Shown: piece by piece, positions 54,797-63,263 of the stretch
How the letters are laid out: each line of letters begins with the position of its first letter
Numbering within the stretch: the first letter of the stretch is position 1
Source of the DNA: JAPOXR01 sp965219635
GTDB taxonomy: Bacteria; Pseudomonadota; Alphaproteobacteria; Rhodobacterales; Rhodobacteraceae
Assembly: GCA_965219635.1 (NCBI GenBank)
Contig: OZ244783.1
Span: forward strand, 3,224,001 to 3,288,000
Direction of reading: 5' to 3'
DNA length: 64,000 bases
Notes under the pieces: generated by a model
What the model saw: the letters and a program-made list of their open reading frames with translations, nothing else
What the model was told of the DNA's origin: nothing
The model's database searches: none
Translations under genes and position numbers: made by a program

Positions 54797-56892
54797 CTGA
54801 AGTTCTGTTAGGCCTTTGTTCTCCTTTTCTCGTGCAAGTCACTGATTTCATTCTGGATGATCAATCCAAGAGGCACAATTTTTCTTGGTTTCTTGTAGGC
54901 ACTAGAACTGCCCGCTCTGCTATCCTGCTATACCCTCCACTGAAACTTGCGACAGTCCAGTAAACTACAGATTTTGAACACTATATCGACATTCTTGCTT
55001 GACAACAACCGCCAGATGTGGCAGAAGAACGGCAGATATTTGTAGGCACTAGGATAAACGCCGTGCATGTCGCAATCATCAAGTCCGTACAGAACGGAAA
55101 AACCTACTACTCAAAGCTGCTGCGCAAGAGCTACAGGGATGAGAACGGGCGCGTCCAAAAGGAAACCGTCCTCAATCTCGCGCCGTTCCCTGATGGCGCC
55201 GTTGCCGTCCTGCAAAAATATTTCGCCGGAAAGGCAATCCCCACATGCGACGACGACGAGGACCCGGTCGAGGTCCTCGACTCCCCCCATCACGGGGCCG
55301 TCATGGCTGTACAGTCCGCTTTCAATCAGCTCGGCTTCGAAAGGCTGATCTCCTCAACTCCCTCGCGGGAACGAAAACTTGTCTGCGCAATGGTCGCCGC
55401 ACGCATTCTCCAGCCAGACACCAAACTCGCAACGACACGATGGTGGAATTCCGTCTCTCTCGCCGCCGTATTCGGCGTCGAGGACGCCATCGCTGATGAC
55501 CTCTATGCCGCAATGGACTGGCTGCTACAGCGCCAGAACCGCATCCAGGGAAAGCTCGCACGCCGACACCTTGCAAATGGCGAAACCGTCTTGTGGGACC
55601 TGACTTCCGTCTGGATGGAGGGAAATTGCTGCCCTCTGGCACGGCGCGGATACAGCCGGGACGGAAAGCGCGGAAAGCTCCAGATCTCTTTCGGACTGCT
55701 CTGCGACAAACGCGGCCGCCCTGTCGCCGTCTCGGTCTACCCGGGCAACACCGTCGACAGCACCACCGTCATGGACGAGATCCGCCGACTGCGCAGCAAG
55801 TTCAATCTCGACGCCATCACCATCGTCGGCGACCGCGGTATGATTGTCCAGGCGACAATCCAGGCTCTTGCCGCCATGGAAGGCGCAGACTGGATTACCG
55901 CTCTGAAGAGCGACTCAATCCGCAAGCTGTTGCGCTCCGGCAAACTGGCGCCTCTCGCCGGTGATGTCACACTCTGTGAAATCTACCATCCCGACTTTCC
56001 CGGCGAACGGCTGATCGCCTGCCGCAACACCGCCCTTGCCCGCCGGCGGGCGTTCAAGCGGCAAGACCTCCTCGCCGCCACCGAAGATGAACTCGATGCC
56101 ATCCGCAGGCGGGTGGTCGCCCGGCGCCTTCAAGGTGCCGGCCAGATCGGTGTCGCCGCCGGAAAGGTCGTCAACCGCTTCAAGGTCGCCAAGCACTTTG
56201 CCATCACAATCACCGACAACTCCTTCGACTTCCAGCGCAAGCAGGAGAAAATCCGCCAGGAGGCGGCCCTCGACGGCATCTATGTCATCCGCACTTCGCT
56301 CCAAAAGGACGACATGACCGCCGCCGACTGTGTGCGCTCATACAAATGGTTGACCAGGGTTGAACGGGCCTTCCGCTCGATCAAAACAGTCGATCTGGAG
56401 GTCCGTCCGGTCCATCACAGGCTCGCCGACCGGGTGCGCGCCCATGTGTTCCTGTGCATGCTCGCCTACTATGTCGAGTGGCACATGCGGAAAGTCTGGG
56501 CGCCGATGCTCTTTGCCGATCCCGATCTCGAAGCGGTGCAACAGACACGGGACCCGGTCAAGCCGGCCAAGTCCTCACAGGCGGTCAAACGAAAATCCGG
56601 CGCCCGTGGACGCACCAATGATGGAGCCCCGGTTCACAGTTTCAGGACGCTCCTGACCTGCCTTTCCGCCATAACCCTGAACCGCTGCCGGATACGGGGT
56701 TTCAAGGACTCTCCGATCTTCACCGTCGCAACCACACCAAACCCCGAACAGAGGAAAGCACTCAACTACTTGAAGACAATCCCGGACATCTGATCGCATA
56801 AACAAAAATGTAGGCAGAACAGTCAAAAACAGACTCGGAGTAAATGCTTGAAAATCAACAACAAATGAGGCTATGCTAACTCAGAACTTCAG
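54797..56892 (+). mobile_element. IS1634-type insertion sequence, complete with terminal repeats and target duplication
   Basis: A 2096-base element. The ends are inverted repeats: 11 perfect bases (CTGAAGTTCTG at 54797-54807 and its complement at 56882-56892), with a looser match TTAG..GCC continuing inside. It is flanked by the 6-base direct repeat CCTAAT at 54791-54796 and 56893-56898, the target-site duplication. One transposase gene fills most of it; the left 266 bases are non-coding and contain a 13-base sequence (TTGTAGGCACTAG) twice, 147 bases apart. Intact ends, an intact gene and an identical duplication suggest a recent insertion. Confidence 0.9.
55063..56793 (+). CDS. IS1634-family DDE transposase
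   Basis: A 576-residue transposase. The start is GTG at 55063 (encoding MHVAIIKSVQNGKTYYSKLL), with AGGA eight bases upstream; an earlier GTG at 55018 is open too. The catalytic acids appear in LWDLTSVWMEG (first Asp, near residue 179), IVGDRGMIV (second Asp, near residue 258) and ERAFRSIKTVDLEVRP (Glu), with the Y/R-type spacing of the IS4/IS1634 group. The C-terminal part has AHVFLCMLAYYVEWHMRK. No stop or frameshift interrupts it, so the element can be active. Confidence 0.93.
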   Translation: MHVAIIKSVQNGKTYYSKLLRKSYRDENGRVQKETVLNLAPFPDGAVAVLQKYFAGKAIPTCDDDEDPVEVLDSPHHGAVMAVQSAFNQLGFERLISSTPSRERKLVCAMVAARILQPDTKLATTRWWNSVSLAAVFGVEDAIADDLYAAMDWLLQRQNRIQGKLARRHLANGETVLWDLTSVWMEGNCCPLARRGYSRDGKRGKLQISFGLLCDKRGRPVAVSVYPGNTVDSTTVMDEIRRLRSKFNLDAITIVGDRGMIVQATIQALAAMEGADWITALKSDSIRKLLRSGKLAPLAGDVTLCEIYHPDFPGERLIACRNTALARRRAFKRQDLLAATEDELDAIRRRVVARRLQGAGQIGVAAGKVVNRFKVAKHFAITITDNSFDFQRKQEKIRQEAALDGIYVIRTSLQKDDMTAADCVRSYKWLTRVERAFRSIKTVDLEVRPVHHRLADRVRAHVFLCMLAYYVEWHMRKVWAPMLFADPDLEAVQQTRDPVKPAKSSQAVKRKSGARGRTNDGAPVHSFRTLLTCLSAITLNRCRIRGFKDSPIFTVATTPNPEQRKALNYLKTIPDI

Positions 56893-56898
56893 CCTAAT
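56893..56898. repeat. Right target-site duplication of the IS
   Basis: CCTAAT, the partner of the copy at 54791-54796. Confidence 0.85.
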
Positions 56899-57058
56899 GA
56901 ATGTGCCGGCTCACGCGAGCCGATCGAAAAACACCGCTGAGTTCAGGCTGCTCGGTTGCAGCCGAGCAAGGGGTGAACCTCCCGAGAGGGTAAAAGTCCA
57001 GGAAACCGTGCGGTTCAGCCGACGGCGGCGCCAATTGCCAGAAGTGTTGACAGCTTGA

Positions 57059-57298
57059 TCAATTCCGGGCTGCATCACCGAACACGGCGTCGACATTTTC
57101 GGCCTCCAAAATCCTGCCCATCCAGGCATCAAGATCCGCCTTCCCGGCCTTCATGACTTGGTTGCGCCGGGCCTTCGAAACCTTGCCGAACTTTTGGGCG
57201 AGCAGGAGCAAGATGAATTCTTGCCGGCCTTCGAGCCGACCCTCTTGCCGGCCTTCAAGCCGACCCTCATTCCTGAGCATCTCACCAACCGTTGGCAT
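57059..57298 (-). CDS. Free-standing Rpn C-terminal protein, copy 1 (RpnS-like)
   Basis: A 79-residue protein beginning MPTVGEMLRNEGRLEGRQEG and ending with the helical DLDAWMGRILEAENVDAVFG. It is homologous to the last 75 residues of the full-length Rpn gene at 58.8-59.8 kb, without the nuclease domain. GAGGAG lies six bases before the ATG; an ATG at 57322 and an upstream frame to 57358 also exist. Sequence further 5' resembles decayed Rpn coding sequence (DIVHVGAGRM against DITNVDRDRM of the full gene), so the unit may derive from a truncated gene. It could act as an inhibitor of Rpn, or be simply a remnant. Confidence 0.6.
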   Translation of the reverse strand: MPTVGEMLRNEGRLEGRQEGRLEGRQEFILLLLAQKFGKVSKARRNQVMKAGKADLDAWMGRILEAENVDAVFGDAARN

Positions 57299-57901
57299 CA
57301 CTATCTCCTCTATCGGCTCAAGCATCTCCCGATTGTGCCATCCGACCTGCTCCCACATGAACGATATCAGAACGCCTCCAAGAGAGTTTCCAGTCGGCGG
57401 TCAGCCCGCAAGTCCAGGTTTCTTTCTGACCGGCAATCCCCGCCTGAATTGTCGAAGAATGCCATTCCGAAGTCCGTGCGGTCCCGAGCTTCCTTCTCAC
57501 AAGGAAAGTGCACACTCCATACCAGAACCAACCAAGCTTCGGGAATGAGTTATGGCTGCTTGGCCGCCGGTTCGACAGGCTGAACGTACGTGAATTCCAA
57601 GGTGGCATCAGCTGTTGGCCATCAGCCGTCGACGTATTGCGCCATCTGCCGGCACCCCACCAGGGCGCACTTCGATTGCAACTGGTGGTATCAGGCCGCA
57701 GACGGTCCAACTACCGCCGATAGTTGACCACCGGACCAAACCGGCCGGTAGTTTCTGGCAACTGTGCGTGAATAAACGATCAGGAACTCTTCCACATCGC
57801 TTCGGGAACAGGGGCAAGTCCCTGTGAGCGGAATTCGCTAGGTCATGCCTTCCAATGGACGGCAGCAGCGGCGCCGAATGCCAGAAGTGTTGACAGCCCG
57901 A

Positions 57902-58189
57902 TCAATTCCGGGCTGCTTCACCGAACACGGCGTCGATATTTTCGGCCTCCAAAATCCTGCCCATCCAGGCATCAAGATCCGCCTTCCCGGCCTTCATGAC
58001 TTGGTTGCGCCGGGCCTTCGAAACCTTGTCGAACTTTTGGGCAAGCAGGAGCAAGATGTCTTCTTGCCGGCCTTCGAGCCGACCCTCTTGCCGGCCTTCG
58101 AGCCGACCCTCTTGCCGGCCTTCGAGCCGACCCTCTTGCCGGCCTTCGAGCCGACCCTCATTCCTGAGCATCTCACCAACCGTTGGCAT
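57902..58189 (-). CDS. Free-standing Rpn C-terminal protein, copy 2 (RpnS-like)
   Basis: A 95-residue protein like copy 1 but with four instead of two GRLEGRQE units (58063-58158, 24 bases each, perfect). It starts MPTVGEMLRNEG with GAGGAG six bases upstream and ends ENIDAVFGEAARN. The repeat is predicted to be a charged helix. The body LLLLAQKFDKVSKARRNQVM matches the full-length protein nearly residue for residue, so reading frame and sequence are kept despite the loss of the nuclease part. Confidence 0.6.
   Translation of the reverse strand: MPTVGEMLRNEGRLEGRQEGRLEGRQEGRLEGRQEGRLEGRQEDILLLLAQKFDKVSKARRNQVMKAGKADLDAWMGRILEAENIDAVFGEAARN
58063..58158. repeat. 24-base minisatellite, four copies
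   Basis: CTTGCCGGCCTTCGAGCCG followed by ACCCT, repeated four times exactly; it encodes EGRQEGRL on the minus strand. The same unit occurs twice at 57220-57267 and about one and a half times in the third copy (58953-58988). Confidence 0.9.
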
Positions 58190-58790
58190 CACTTTCTCCT
58201 CTATCGGCTCAAGCATCTTACAATTGTACCATCCGACCTACTTCCACATGAGCGACATCAGAACGCCTCCAAGAAAGTCTCAAGTCGGCGATCAGTCTGC
58301 AAGTCCAGGTTTCTTTCTGCCCAGCAATCCCCGCCTGAATTGTCGAAGAATGCCGTTCCGAAGTCCATGCGGTACCGAGCTCACTTCTCGCGAGGAAAGC
58401 GCACACTCCATACCAGAACCAACCGTGCTTCGGGAGTGAGTTATGGCTGCTTGGTAGCCAGTTCTACAGGCTGAACGTACGTGAATTTCAAGGCGGCATC
58501 AGCAGTTGGCCATCAGCCATCGACGTATTGCGCCACCTGCCGGCACCCGACCAGGGCGCACTTCGTTTGCAACTGGCGGTATCAGGCTGCAGACGGTTCA
58601 ACTGCCGCCAATAGTCGCCACCGGACCAAACCGGCCAATTGTTTCTGGCAACTGTACCGGTATCAACACGCTGCAACTTGGCACATCGCTTCGGGAACAG
58701 GGGCAAGTTCCAGTGAGCGGAATTCGATAGATTATGCCTTATAATGGACGGCAGTAGCGGCGCCGAGTGCCAGTAGTGTTGACAGCCCGA

Positions 58791-59018
58791 TCAATTCCGG
58801 GCTGCATCACCGAACACTGCGTCGACATTGTCGGCTTTCAGAACCCTGCCCATCCAGGCATCAAGGTCCTCCTTGTCGGCCTTCATGACTTGGTTGCGCC
58901 GGGCCTTCGAAACCTTGCCGAACTTTTGGGCAAGCAGGAGCAAGATGTCTTCTTGCCGGCCTTCAAGGCGGCCCTCTTGCCGACCCTCATTCCTGAGTAT
59001 TTCACCAACCATTGGCAT
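58791..59018 (-). CDS. Possible internal RpnS-type product within the full Rpn gene
   Basis: Inside the nuclease gene, AAGGAG lies exactly six bases before an in-frame ATG at 59018 (MPMVGEILRNEG), giving a 75-residue product equal to the C-terminal segment. The same arrangement (purine-rich site, six bases, ATG) is kept in the two free-standing copies although the encoded residues around it differ (EKER, IEEI, IEEK), suggesting selection on the ribosome site itself. Confidence 0.5.
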   Translation of the reverse strand: MPMVGEILRNEGRQEGRLEGRQEDILLLLAQKFGKVSKARRNQVMKADKEDLDAWMGRVLKADNVDAVFGDAARN

Positions 59019-59768
59019 CACTCTCTCCTTTTCCGGCTTAAGTTTCTCTTCCAGTTTCTCCATCCGATCCCTGTCGACATTAGTAATGTCATAGACCAGT
59101 AAAGCAAGTTCTTTGCCGAACCCCGTCCTGCCGAACCCCGCCAGGATGATCTTCAGTTCCGGGTCCTCCAGCCCCGTTTTGCTCAGCCCCGATACCGACA
59201 GCATCATCAGAGCCGAGCGGAGTCCAGGGTCCTCAGGCATGTCGTCCGGTTTCATCCGGGCAAAGTCGATGAGTTGATAGTCCACATGCTCCACAATCTC
59301 CCAGCGTCCGTTCTGAAAGATGTATTTGGGGGCACTGGTTATCGGAGCGCTCCATTTTTGCTGGCCGTGGTACGCTACAATGGCGAATACTGGCTCGCAT
59401 CGCATTCCCCTGCCTGCAGACCTGAACCTCTTGTCATTCTCGATTGCCGTTCTATAGCTGCCTAACTGGACAGTGATGTTGGTGTCCGGCCACGACTTGT
59501 GTTCGAGTATGAGGAGCACTGTGAGGCCATCAAGCAGTCGCAGGCGAAGCAAAGCGTCGCACTCCAGCTTCTGAAATTCCCTGCCGAGGACTTTTCCATC
59601 AATGAGTTCGGGCAGGAACCGGGTATCGATTTCGTCGACGATCTGTTTCGGCAGCAGCTTGCAGAGAAAATCCATCGCCCGCTTTTGGTCTTTGATGATC
59701 AGCCAGAACAGACTGTCAAACCGTGTACGTGTAATCTTCATGCGTTTCGACTCTATGGTTGTGGTCAT
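58791..59768 (-). CDS. Rpn-family PD-(D/E)XK nuclease, full length
   Basis: A 325-residue protein of the Rpn (recombination-promoting nuclease/putative transposase) family. The nuclease core has a conserved aspartate in KLECDALLRLRLLDG and the catalytic EHK in LTVLLILEHKSWPDTNITVQ near residue 85, then YRTAIENDKRF and a PVFAIVAYHGQQKWSAP strand. The C-terminal quarter is the repeat-containing helix shared with copies 1 and 2. Start at ATG 59768, or ATG 59741 (MKITRTRFD). In E. coli such genes encode a toxic nuclease and, from an internal start, an inhibitor of it. Confidence 0.85.
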   Translation of the reverse strand: MTTTIESKRMKITRTRFDSLFWLIIKDQKRAMDFLCKLLPKQIVDEIDTRFLPELIDGKVLGREFQKLECDALLRLRLLDGLTVLLILEHKSWPDTNITVQLGSYRTAIENDKRFRSAGRGMRCEPVFAIVAYHGQQKWSAPITSAPKYIFQNGRWEIVEHVDYQLIDFARMKPDDMPEDPGLRSALMMLSVSGLSKTGLEDPELKIILAGFGRTGFGKELALLVYDITNVDRDRMEKLEEKLKPEKERVMPMVGEILRNEGRQEGRLEGRQEDILLLLAQKFGKVSKARRNQVMKADKEDLDAWMGRVLKADNVDAVFGDAARN

Positions 59769-60423
59769 GAACTGCGGCTTGAAGGGGAAATGTGCTGAGT
59801 ATTCGCAGTTTGCACCATTTATGTATTATATTTCTGGCAGTCAACACAGAAATTCGAAAAACTCGGATTTCGTGGAATTCCCTACCTGCAAGGGACAATT
59901 GGCAGTGCCAGCGGCGGTTCAGGCACAACCCTTCGAAGCGGGTTTCAGGTTGCCTTGATGGTTGACCGGCCTCTGCGACACCGTCAGCGGTGGCCTGCCG
60001 CCAAGCCAGGCCAAATGCCGGCAACCGATCCGGGCAGGGAGCGCATCAGGGCAGTGGGAACACGCTCGCGACAGCAGCATTACAACCGCAAGCCTCAGGC
60101 GCAGCAAGGTGTACAAATTGCGTGAGCCAACCAACCAAGCGGTGCTGGTTGCCGGTGTACTTTGCGGCAAGGATGTATGCGTGGCAGTCATCGGAAGTGA
60201 CCAGCAGCAACGAGCCTGATCTGCCAAATCTCTGATTCCGCCACGCATCGGCAACCGGAAGCCGAGTAATGCAAATGCCGTGATCTGGCATGATCAGGGG
60301 GTTGCAATCGGTCCCGGCAGACGGTTTGGACTCGCCTGTAACCAATTTGGGGCGAAACCCTGCGCACGAACCGTGCCAGGCATAGACACAATTCAGGCTC
60401 AGTTGATGGTGGAGACGGCGCCC
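59769..60423. other. 655-base gap between the Rpn gene and argJ
   Basis: No gene with family features on either strand. It contains the argJ promoter side. The peptidyl-prolyl isomerase that often precedes argJ in relatives is not recognisable here. Confidence 0.45.
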
Positions 60424-61758
60424 ATGCCAGGAAAGAAAAAGCGCATCAGCAAACTCAAGCGCAGAATCCGGGAACTTGAGAAGCAGATCAAGGAAATGAA
60501 GCCGAAGAGTTCAGGCACTTCGCCGCTGGCGCCAAGGGGCGGGTTCCCATCCTTGCCAGTGGTCAAGGGCGTCGAATTTGCTTCGGTGGCGGCTGGTGTC
60601 CGCTATTCCGGCCGGAGTGACGTCATGCTGACAAGGGCGGCATCAGGCAGCACGATCGCCGGTGCACTTACAAGGTCGACGACGCGATCTGCGGCGGTAC
60701 GAGACTGCGAAAGAAAGTTGGCCGCGCATGCTGGACAAAGCCGCAGCGAAAGCTTGGCGGTCCTGGTCAATTCCGGCAACGCAAATGCATTCACCGGTCG
60801 CGATGGTGAAGAGTCGGTTGCGGTCCTGGCTGCGGCGGCAGGGGCGAGGCTGGGCATTTCACCGGAGTCCGTATTCACCGCATCAACCGGTGTGATTGGG
60901 GAAATGCTGCCGGTTCAGGTGATAAGTGGAGCGATCGACGAACTTGCCGAAGGACTGAGTGCTGTGCGTTTGGAGGACGCGGCGAGAGCTATCATGACCA
61001 CCGACACTTATCCGAAAGGCGCTGGGACCAAATTCGAAATCGCAGATACTGAAGTCGCAATCTGCGGCATTGCCAAGGGGTCGGGCATGATTGAGCCTGA
61101 CATGGCCACCATGCTTGCCTTCGTGTTCACGGATGCAACGGTCCGGCAGGACATCCTGCAGAGGATGGTTGAGGCGGCGTGCGGAAGAACGTTCAATTCC
61201 ATAACAGTGGACGGCGATACCTCTACCTCGGATACGTTGCTGACCATAGCAACGGGCGCTGCCGGTGCACCCGGCATTGACAGCATGGACAGCCCCGCCG
61301 CCAGGACTTTTGCAAGCGAACTGGAGTCGGTCATGTCCGACCTGGCCAAACAGGTCGTGAGGGACGGAGAGGGGGCAACCAAGTTCGTGGAAGTCAGGGT
61401 CGAAGGGGCCGTTTCAGACACTGACGCGCAAAAGGTCGCCAAATCAGTGGCGAACTCCCCCTTGGTCAAAACTGCCCTTGCCGGTGAAGATCCGAATTGG
61501 GGCCGGATTGTCATGGCAGTCGGCAAGTCCGGGGCGGAGGCAGACAGGGACCGTTTGTCGATACGCTTTGGAGATTTGGAAGTTGCAGAGGCCGGCGAAG
61601 TATCGGCTTCCCACTCCGAGGAGGATGCAGCGAGATACATGCAGAATGACGAACTCGTGATTGGTGTGGATTTGGGGCTGGGCAATGGGACGGCGACAGT
61701 CTGGACCTGCGATTTTTCCCAAGGCTATGTAGCCATCAACGCCGATTACCGGTCATGA
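60424..61758 (+). CDS. argJ: Glutamate N-acetyltransferase / ornithine acetyltransferase ArgJ
   Basis: A 444-residue enzyme of arginine synthesis that moves acetyl groups between acetylornithine and glutamate. It shows LAVLVNSGNANAFTGRDG near residue 114, KGSGMIEPDMATMLAFVF with the self-cleavage site Ala-Thr near residue 230 (the threonine becomes the nucleophile), the substrate region SITVDGDTSTSDTLL and GEDPNWGRIVMAVGKSGA. It carries an extra 28-residue lysine-rich helical extension (MPGKKKRISKLKRRIRELEK) before SPLAP, absent from most ArgJ. mutT starts inside its stop codon. Confidence 0.95.
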   Translation: MPGKKKRISKLKRRIRELEKQIKEMKPKSSGTSPLAPRGGFPSLPVVKGVEFASVAAGVRYSGRSDVMLTRAASGSTIAGALTRSTTRSAAVRDCERKLAAHAGQSRSESLAVLVNSGNANAFTGRDGEESVAVLAAAAGARLGISPESVFTASTGVIGEMLPVQVISGAIDELAEGLSAVRLEDAARAIMTTDTYPKGAGTKFEIADTEVAICGIAKGSGMIEPDMATMLAFVFTDATVRQDILQRMVEAACGRTFNSITVDGDTSTSDTLLTIATGAAGAPGIDSMDSPAARTFASELESVMSDLAKQVVRDGEGATKFVEVRVEGAVSDTDAQKVAKSVANSPLVKTALAGEDPNWGRIVMAVGKSGAEADRDRLSIRFGDLEVAEAGEVSASHSEEDAARYMQNDELVIGVDLGLGNGTATVWTCDFSQGYVAINADYRS

Positions 61759-62159
61759 ACCTCGTACTGGTCGCCGCCGTCGCTCTGGTAGACAGGGATG
61801 GGCGGGTTCTTCTTGCCCAGCGCCGCGAGGACAAGTTTCTTGGTGGCCTCTGGGAATTCCCCGGAGGCAAGATCGAGGACGGTGAGACGCCGGAAAAAGC
61901 CCTGAAACGGGAATTGCGGGAAGAACTCGGAGTCGAGACCTGGGACAGTTGCCTGGCGCCGTTGACTTTTGCCAGCTACAGCTATGAGGACTTTCACCTG
62001 CTGATGCCGCTCTTTGCCTGCCGGGTCTGGAATGGTGTGCCGACTGCCCTGGAGCACGAGCAGCTGGCCTGGGTGTGGCCGTCCGAATTCTCGAAATATC
62101 CCATGCCCCCTGCCGACAAACCGATCATCCCGATTCTGCGGGATTGGCTTGGTTCCTGA
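61755..62159 (+). CDS. mutT: 8-oxo-dGTP diphosphatase MutT
   Basis: A 134-residue Nudix hydrolase. The Nudix box reads GGKIEDGETPEKALKRELRE followed by ELG (residues about 37-59), with all catalytic glutamates. It begins MNLVLVAAVALVDRDGRVLL. It removes oxidised dGTP to prevent mutation. Four-base overlap with argJ (ATGA), a pairing seen in many alphaproteobacteria. Confidence 0.94.
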   Translation: MNLVLVAAVALVDRDGRVLLAQRREDKFLGGLWEFPGGKIEDGETPEKALKRELREELGVETWDSCLAPLTFASYSYEDFHLLMPLFACRVWNGVPTALEHEQLAWVWPSEFSKYPMPPADKPIIPILRDWLGS

Positions 62160-62168
62160 GCGCGCGGT

Positions 62169-63263
62169 TCAGTCAGGCATGGTCCATCCGGCCAGATTGT
62201 CTTCGACGATACGCACGATCATGTCGATGTGCTCATCGCTGGAATTGAGGCAGGGAATGTACTTAAAATCTTGCCCCCCGGCCTCAAGGAAGCTCTCTCT
62301 GATTTCTTCTTCAATCTCCTCCAGCGTCTCAATGCAGTCAGCCGAGAATCCGGGCGCGATTACCGCCAGCTTGGCGACGCCCTCGCGCGCAAGGCGGGCA
62401 ACCTCCTCGACCGTGTAGGGTTTGAGCCATTCTTCGGGTCCGAAGCGGGACTGGAAAGCAGTGAATATCCTGTCTTCCCCCCAACCCAGCCGCTCACCTA
62501 ACAGGCGCGAAGTCTTCCGGCACTGGCAGTGGTAGGGGTCTCCCTCCATGAGGAAGCGCTCCGGGAGCCCGTGATAGGAAACGAGCAAAATCCGGCCAGA
62601 ATCCTTTTCGCCGTCGAATGCGTTCTCGACGCTCTGTGCCAACGCCTCGACATAGTCCGGACGGTCAAAATACGCCGGGACTGAACGGATTTCCGGCTGC
62701 CAGCGGATCTTCAGCATTGCACGGTAGAGAGCGTCATTTGCAGTGCCGGTGGTTGCAGCCGAATATTGCGGATAGAGCGGCAGGAACAGGATCCTGCGGC
62801 AGCCCTGGTCAAGAAGGCCACGAAGCCGCGACTCGACCGACGGGTTGCCGTAGCGCATACAGAAATCTGCGATGATGGCGTCGCCATGAAGGGCAGTCAG
62901 GCGTTCTGCGACCTTTTCCGTTTGTTCCCGCGTGATTGTCAGTAGGGGGCTTTCATTCAGTTCGTTGTTCCAGATCGAGCGGTAAGCCCTCCCCGAGGAG
63001 AATGGCCGCTTTGAAAGAATGATTGCCTGGAGAATGGGCTGCCACTTCCATGTCGGAACATCGATCACGCGTTTGTCCGACAGAAACTCGGACAGGTAGC
63101 GGCGCATCGACAAGTAGTCATGCCCGTCAGGCGTACCGAGATTGGCGAGCAACACGCCCACCTTGTCGGCAGGAACAGGCGGGTGCCCGGCAGGCGCGAA
63201 TTCAGGCAGCCGGTGCGATTCCGGATCAAGGCTGTTGCCGGTTGCGGACTCTCCACTGTTCAT
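62169..63263 (-). CDS. hemH: Ferrochelatase
   Basis: A 364-residue enzyme inserting iron into protoporphyrin IX, the step after HemJ. Features: VLLANLGTPDGHDYLSMRRY near residue 37, LFLPLYPQYSAATTG, the catalytic histidine in LLVSYHGLPERFL, and KLAVIAPGFSADCIETLEEI with the second acid-rich site. GAGAGGAA precedes ATG 63263. Its start overlaps the stop of the upstream methyltransferase gene by four bases. Confidence 0.96.
   Translation of the reverse strand: MNSGESATGNSLDPESHRLPEFAPAGHPPVPADKVGVLLANLGTPDGHDYLSMRRYLSEFLSDKRVIDVPTWKWQPILQAIILSKRPFSSGRAYRSIWNNELNESPLLTITREQTEKVAERLTALHGDAIIADFCMRYGNPSVESRLRGLLDQGCRRILFLPLYPQYSAATTGTANDALYRAMLKIRWQPEIRSVPAYFDRPDYVEALAQSVENAFDGEKDSGRILLVSYHGLPERFLMEGDPYHCQCRKTSRLLGERLGWGEDRIFTAFQSRFGPEEWLKPYTVEEVARLAREGVAKLAVIAPGFSADCIETLEEIEEEIRESFLEAGGQDFKYIPCLNSSDEHIDMIVRIVEDNLAGWTMPD

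Larger units (their letters stand above)
57025..59050. repeat. Tandem array of three ~0.85-kb units carrying Rpn C-terminal segments
   Basis: Three similar units begin near 57025, 57870 and 58760. Anchor points such as AATTCCGGGCTGC recur at 57061, 57903 and 58794. Spacings of 842 and 891 bases differ by two 24-base minisatellite copies. Units one and two share a further ~540 bases upstream of the Rpn segment (read on the minus strand) including a conserved non-coding block (57359-57880 and 58217-58760); the third unit instead continues into the full-length gene. The copies have diverged by scattered base changes, so the duplication is not very recent. Confidence 0.85.

Noticed and set aside
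58063..58158. CRISPR-like regular repeats
   Set aside because: The 24-base units are directly adjacent without spacers and are in-frame coding sequence, so they are a minisatellite.
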